Origin: Acidobacteriota bacterium
GTDB taxonomy: Bacteria; Acidobacteriota; Blastocatellia; Pyrinomonadales; Pyrinomonadaceae
Reading direction: 5' to 3'
Length of the DNA: 64,000 bases
NCBI GenBank assembly: GCA_016700075.1
Contig: CP065000.1
Location: 620,001-684,000 of the forward strand
Made by a program: the position numbers and the translations under genes. The notes beneath the pieces are model-generated. The model ran no database searches, was not told the DNA's origin, and saw nothing but the letters and a program-made list of their open reading frames with translations. Positions 60,986-64,000 of this stretch are shown one piece after another; within the stretch, counting starts at the first letter, position 1, and each line of letters begins with the position of its first letter.

Positions 60986-61560
60986 GCTTTCTTCTGCTCT
61001 ACCCGCCATTCTTTCTCAGCCTTTTTCTTAATGGCCGGCAAAAGCAGCAGTCTTATTGCGGTAATTCCGAACCTCGCCCATCTCCAATACTTGCGGAATT
61101 TTTGTCGAGCAGACTCGTCCGTTGCCACCGCCCTTACCTCGTGGATGAATAATGTTCGATCGGACGATAGCGGCTCTGCCTCCAGCGTCCAAGCGATCTT
61201 GACCTGATCGGGTCGATCAAATGAGAAAAAGCCTTCAGGCGGAATAGGTGTAAAAACAACATCTCCCGTCCACGGCTGACAATGGGCTCCGCAGACGATC
61301 TCTCGGTCAGGAACCTCATCGAGCAATCCCCAGCCCATCTCAAGCGACTCCTCAAAAAGCCCCACGGGACGCCGCGGCGGGTCCGGACTTCCCCGCAAAA
61401 TAAATTTCCTCACTTTGATTATCAGCCGGATAAGGCCGATCGACTGCAGGTCGAATTCTTTCGCGGTTCGCATTACGACATCAGCCGGGGCGTGCAGTTC
61501 CCTTTCAAATCTCTCCCGAACATCGAACTGCGGAATGAACCTGTCAAGCGGCGATGGCAT
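60982..61560 (-). CDS. SRPBCC/START-like protein
   Basis: This 192-residue protein has a beta-rich domain with FDVRERFERELHAPADVVM (about 12-30) and DQVKIAWTLEAEPLSSDRT segments, typical of SRPBCC hydrophobic-ligand or polyketide-cyclase-like folds. The C-terminus is basic and helical (IRLLLLPAIKKKAEKEW). Function unknown; the gene is convergent with thiL. Confidence 0.7.
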   Translation of the reverse strand: MPSPLDRFIPQFDVRERFERELHAPADVVMRTAKEFDLQSIGLIRLIIKVRKFILRGSPDPPRRPVGLFEESLEMGWGLLDEVPDREIVCGAHCQPWTGDVVFTPIPPEGFFSFDRPDQVKIAWTLEAEPLSSDRTLFIHEVRAVATDESARQKFRKYWRWARFGITAIRLLLLPAIKKKAEKEWRVEQKKA

Positions 61561-61728
61561 GCCGACAATTTAGCATACTCCCGCGTGCAATTGTGCCGAT
61601 GGTTCCCAAGTCCGCAGATGTATGCGACGAGATGTAGGCTTAAATCTTTCTTAAGCAACAAAATATTGTGCTTTACAGAATCGAAGAATTACTGTTAAAT
61701 ATCTGCAATAGGAGGTTTTGGCTGAGAG

Positions 61729-62286
61729 TTGCTGACAAGCAGGGTACTATTACTGAATTTCTCGTACGAGCCGCTCGGCACCGTTGGTGTCGCGAGAGCG
61801 GTGTGTCTGTGGTTTCGCGGAGCGATCTTTGTAGAAGAGAACGACGGCGATAACGTCCTGCGTTCGCCTTCGACGACGTTTCCTGTACCGTCGGTTATCC
61901 GTCTGCGGCATTACATTCACGTTCGCCGCAACAACCGCGAGACGACGATGAAGCGTGCGCGAATTTATATTCGCGATCGCTACCGATGTCAGTATTGCGG
62001 CGAGCATCGGCATGCAAAAGACCTCACGCTGGATCACATTTTCCCGCGGGCGCAGGGCGGCGAATCGACGCCGCAGAACCTCGTGACCGCGTGTGTGAAA
62101 TGCAATCAGCGTAAAGGCAACCGCACGCCGGAACAGGCTCGAATGCCGCTGCTGACGAGCCAAAAACTGCTGCGGTTGGGGCTCGACCACGTTTTGCTGT
62201 GTCATTACGCGGAAAACCGGCCCGAGTGGCGAAAATATCTGTTCATGGACGACGTTGATGATGACGCTGAAGTGATGGCAGCGTAG
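61729..62286 (+). CDS. HNH endonuclease-domain protein
   Basis: The 185-residue protein has a zinc-bound HNH nuclease domain (about 80-140: RYRCQYCGEHRHAK, LDHIFPRAQGG, NLVTACVKCNQRKGN). An N-terminal region of about 65 residues and a C-terminal tail (LLRLGLDHVLLCHYAENR) frame it. Proteins of this form are widespread, single-copy chromosomal HNH proteins of unclear role. AGGAGG lies about 12 bp before the TTG start. A terminator follows at 62314. Confidence 0.85.
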   Translation: MLTSRVLLLNFSYEPLGTVGVARAVCLWFRGAIFVEENDGDNVLRSPSTTFPVPSVIRLRHYIHVRRNNRETTMKRARIYIRDRYRCQYCGEHRHAKDLTLDHIFPRAQGGESTPQNLVTACVKCNQRKGNRTPEQARMPLLTSQKLLRLGLDHVLLCHYAENRPEWRKYLFMDDVDDDAEVMAA

Positions 62287-62313
62287 CAGAAACGTCAAAA
62301 ACATGGGATAAGA

Positions 62314-62347
62314 ACGGCCGCGGGGAACGACCCGCGGTCGTTTTTTT
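62314..62347 (+). terminator. Rho-independent terminator after the HNH gene
   Basis: An 11-bp stem (ACGGCCGCGGG/CCCGCGGTCGT, one G-U pair) with a GAACGA loop is followed by seven T. It lies 28 bp after the HNH stop and just before the gene at 62362. Confidence 0.88.
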
Positions 62348-62361
62348 ATGATTCTGAAGCT

Positions 62362-62778
62362 ATGAGATTCAATACCGAGGAAGAAATTCGCGAGCTGGCG
62401 GAGAAATTTGAAGCCGCAGCGATCGCGCGTAATGCGTGGAAACACGCCGAACACCTCGCCGTTGCGTTGGTTTACGTCGAGGATCTCGGCGAAACGGCGG
62501 CGGTCGGTAGAATGCGTTCAGGCATACTAAACTTGCTCGAAAACGGTTTCGGACTAGATCTGACAAAGGAAATGCCCTATCACGAGACGCTTACGGTGTT
62601 CTGGATCAAGACAGTTGCTGAGTTCAACGCCGCAAATGAGGGCCTTTCGCTGCTCGAAAAGGCGAACGAGCTGATCAAAACGCACGATAAGGACCTTCCG
62701 CTGAGGTTTTATACCCGCGAACTGCTTTTTTCAGACGCCGCGAGGGCGAAATTCCTGCCTCCGGACATCAAAAACTAG
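62362..62778 (+). CDS. Conserved-looking helical protein of unknown function
   Basis: This 138-residue protein is predicted all-helical with tetratricopeptide-like spacing (EEEIRELAEKFEAAAIARN, NAANEGLSLLEKANELIKT). No motif is diagnostic. It starts immediately after the upstream terminator, so it may have its own promoter within the hairpin region or be weakly expressed. It precedes the repeat array and cysS. Confidence 0.65.
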   Translation: MRFNTEEEIRELAEKFEAAAIARNAWKHAEHLAVALVYVEDLGETAAVGRMRSGILNLLENGFGLDLTKEMPYHETLTVFWIKTVAEFNAANEGLSLLEKANELIKTHDKDLPLRFYTRELLFSDAARAKFLPPDIKN

Positions 62779-62810
62779 CAAATATGACGTCCTTAGCAGA
62801 TATCCTGATA

Positions 62811-63059
62811 CTTAAGAAATGTTTCTAAGCACTAAAAGAATCTTTCTACACGCTTAGAGAATGTTTCTAAGCACTAAAAGAACGTTTCTAAGCACTTCGA
62901 GAATGTTTCTACACGTTTATTGAATATTTCTCAACGCTTAGAAAATGTTTCTAAGCACTTAGAGAATGTTTCTAAACGCTTAGAAAATGTTTCTAAGCAC
63001 TTAGAGAATGTTTCTAAGCACTTAGAAAATGTTTCCTGATACTAAAAAAATGTTTCCTT
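62811..63059. repeat. Tandem repeat, exact 21-bp period, palindromic units
   Basis: Twelve copies of a GTTTCT core begin at 62821 and recur every 21 bp to 63052 (62842, 62863, 62884, 62905, 62926, 62947, 62968, 62989, 63010, 63031). A consensus junction reads CTTAGAAAATGTTTCTAAG, a perfect 8-bp palindrome around ATG. Twenty-one bp is two helical turns, so all sites face one side of the DNA. The array is intergenic, upstream of cysS. It is not a CRISPR: there are no unique spacers. Confidence 0.9.
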
Positions 63060-63188
63060 GCCTTGTTTTGAGGGTGTATCGAGCGTTGGGATTGCGTTAT
63101 TGGCGGGTTTGCGTGAAAATTTAACGCAAAGCTGGAAAGGAGACGCAGTTTTCGCAACCGTGTCGGCCAATTCGCCGGAAGATATCTT

Positions 63189-64000
63189 ATGTTCAGGTTT
63201 TTCAACACTTTATCGCGTCAGATCGAGGAATTTCAGCCGCTTGAGGACGGCAAGGTACGGATGTATATCTGCGGGCCGACGGTGTGGAATTTTGCACACA
63301 TCGGCAACTTTCGCACGTTCGTTTTTGGCGATGTGCTGCGGCGATATCTGAAATTCAAGGGATATGAGCTGACGCACGTAATGAACCTGACGGACATCGA
63401 CGACCGCATTATCAACGAAGCGGCGGCGAGAAATATCTCTATAGATGAATTTACCGAACCGTTTACGCAGTATTTTCTTGAGGATTTCGACGCTCTCGGC
63501 AACGAACGGCCCGAAATTATGCCGCGGGCGACCCATCACATCGCCGAAATGATCGAAATTATCGCTAGGCTGCTTGAAAACGGCCACGCCTACGAATCCG
63601 ACGGCTCGATATATTACCGCATCACGGCGTTCCCCGAATACGGCAAGCTGTCGAAGATCAAATTCGAAGGCAATATCACCGGCGGCAGTGAACGCATCGA
63701 CACCGATAAATACGACAAAGAAGACGCCCGCGACTTTGCATTGTGGAAACTTGTAGGCACAGACGAGCAGCCCGGCTGGGACGCACCGTTCGGCCGCGGT
63801 CGGCCCGGTTGGCACATTGAATGCTCCGCAATGGCGATGAAATATCTCGGCGAGACGTTCGACATTCACGCCGGTGGGCAGGACCTGCAGTTCCCGCATC
63901 ACGAGAACGAGATCGCCCAATCGGAAGGTTCGACCGGCAAGCAGTTCGCAAAATACTGGATCCACAGCGAGTTTCTCAAGATCGACGACGTCACGATGTC
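63189..64000 (+). CDS. cysS: Cysteinyl-tRNA synthetase, N-terminal part (runs off the window)
   Basis: The first about 270 residues of CysRS are present. Visible features are the zinc ligand in MYICGPTVW (about 25-33), the HIGN form of the HIGH signature (FAHIGNFRTF, about 36-45), GRPGWHIECSAMA (about 200-212) and GGQDLQFPHHENEIAQSE (about 226-243). The KMSKS loop lies beyond the window. GGAAG lies about 7 bp before the ATG. It attaches cysteine to tRNA-Cys; the gene has the base composition of the host side, and the 21-bp repeat array ends 130 bp upstream. Confidence 0.95.
   Translation, partial: MFRFFNTLSRQIEEFQPLEDGKVRMYICGPTVWNFAHIGNFRTFVFGDVLRRYLKFKGYELTHVMNLTDIDDRIINEAAARNISIDEFTEPFTQYFLEDFDALGNERPEIMPRATHHIAEMIEIIARLLENGHAYESDGSIYYRITAFPEYGKLSKIKFEGNITGGSERIDTDKYDKEDARDFALWKLVGTDEQPGWDAPFGRGRPGWHIECSAMAMKYLGETFDIHAGGQDLQFPHHENEIAQSEGSTGKQFAKYWIHSEFLKIDDVTM

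Noticed and set aside
61750..62454. Long minus-strand frame opposite the HNH gene
   Set aside because: It mirrors the HNH gene, is Arg/Val-rich and shows no domain; the HNH motifs are on the plus strand.
62811..63059. CRISPR array
   Set aside because: The 21-bp units are contiguous with no unique spacers and no cas genes are near.

Overview
The window is mostly a large integrative and conjugative element (ICE) in a bacterial chromosome. A tyrosine recombinase and an excisionase-like protein lie at its right end (57733-59062), against the 3' end of a tRNA-Pro(GGG) gene (59333-59409). Host housekeeping genes follow to the right: a MerR-type regulator, thiL, an SRPBCC-like protein, an HNH nuclease and cysS. 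I found no second copy of the tRNA 3' end, so the left end of the element probably lies before position 1. The gene style (TPR-CHAT proteins, sigma/anti-sigma/S9 peptidase clusters, a PF13557-like outer-membrane protein, moderate GC) suggests an Acidobacteriota-like host, perhaps Blastocatellia. This is inference; no marker gene here proves it.

Layout of the element: (i) 1-2554, cargo or flank: a PepSY protein, an outer-membrane beta-barrel and a COG4705 membrane protein. (ii) 2574-7247, a PRTRC cassette (ThiF/E1, JAB protease, E2-like protein B, protein F, ubiquitin-like protein C, protein E-like). (iii) 7367-8413, a sigma-54 activator without a sensor domain. (iv) 8589-14086, DNA metabolism: strawberry-notch helicase, N6-adenine methylase and a zinc-finger/TOPRIM protein. 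(v) 14504-14913, two small genes behind a palindrome-rich region. (vi) 14964-30708, a VirB/Trb-type IV secretion system in two divergent operons plus the coupling protein. (vii) 30765-32371, an AbiE toxin-antitoxin pair. (viii) 32413-38509, relaxase, accessory proteins and a probable oriT. (ix) 38521-42476, RNase H, two SSBs and two poorly known proteins. (x) 42903-57639, cargo: a SPARTA short-Argonaute/TIR-APAZ pair, a sigma/anti-sigma/S9-peptidase/Cys-rich-peptide/TPR-CHAT cluster with a frameshifted CHAT gene, a short type II CBASS (E2 with SEC-C, CD-NTase, HNH-SAVED), and a sigma-like/unknown/ImmA-IrrE operon.

The clearest new signal is regulatory. Five near-perfect sigma-54 (-24/-12) promoters of the form GGCAC-N5-TTGC lie in the intergenic regions before the conjugation genes: the pilin operon, the VirB1 gene, the VirB8-10/VirD4 operon, the relaxase operon and the gene after the relaxase. 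Each points at its gene. The element also encodes its own sensor-less sigma-54 activator. Together this suggests that the whole transfer machinery is a sigma-54 regulon under control of the element.

Other observations worth following are the frameshifted TPR-CHAT operon with a sigma factor and a candidate secreted peptide, the ImmA/IrrE-sigma operon divergent from CBASS, a MoxR-type AAA+ ATPase where VirB11 would be expected, and an exact 21-bp-period palindromic tandem repeat upstream of cysS.
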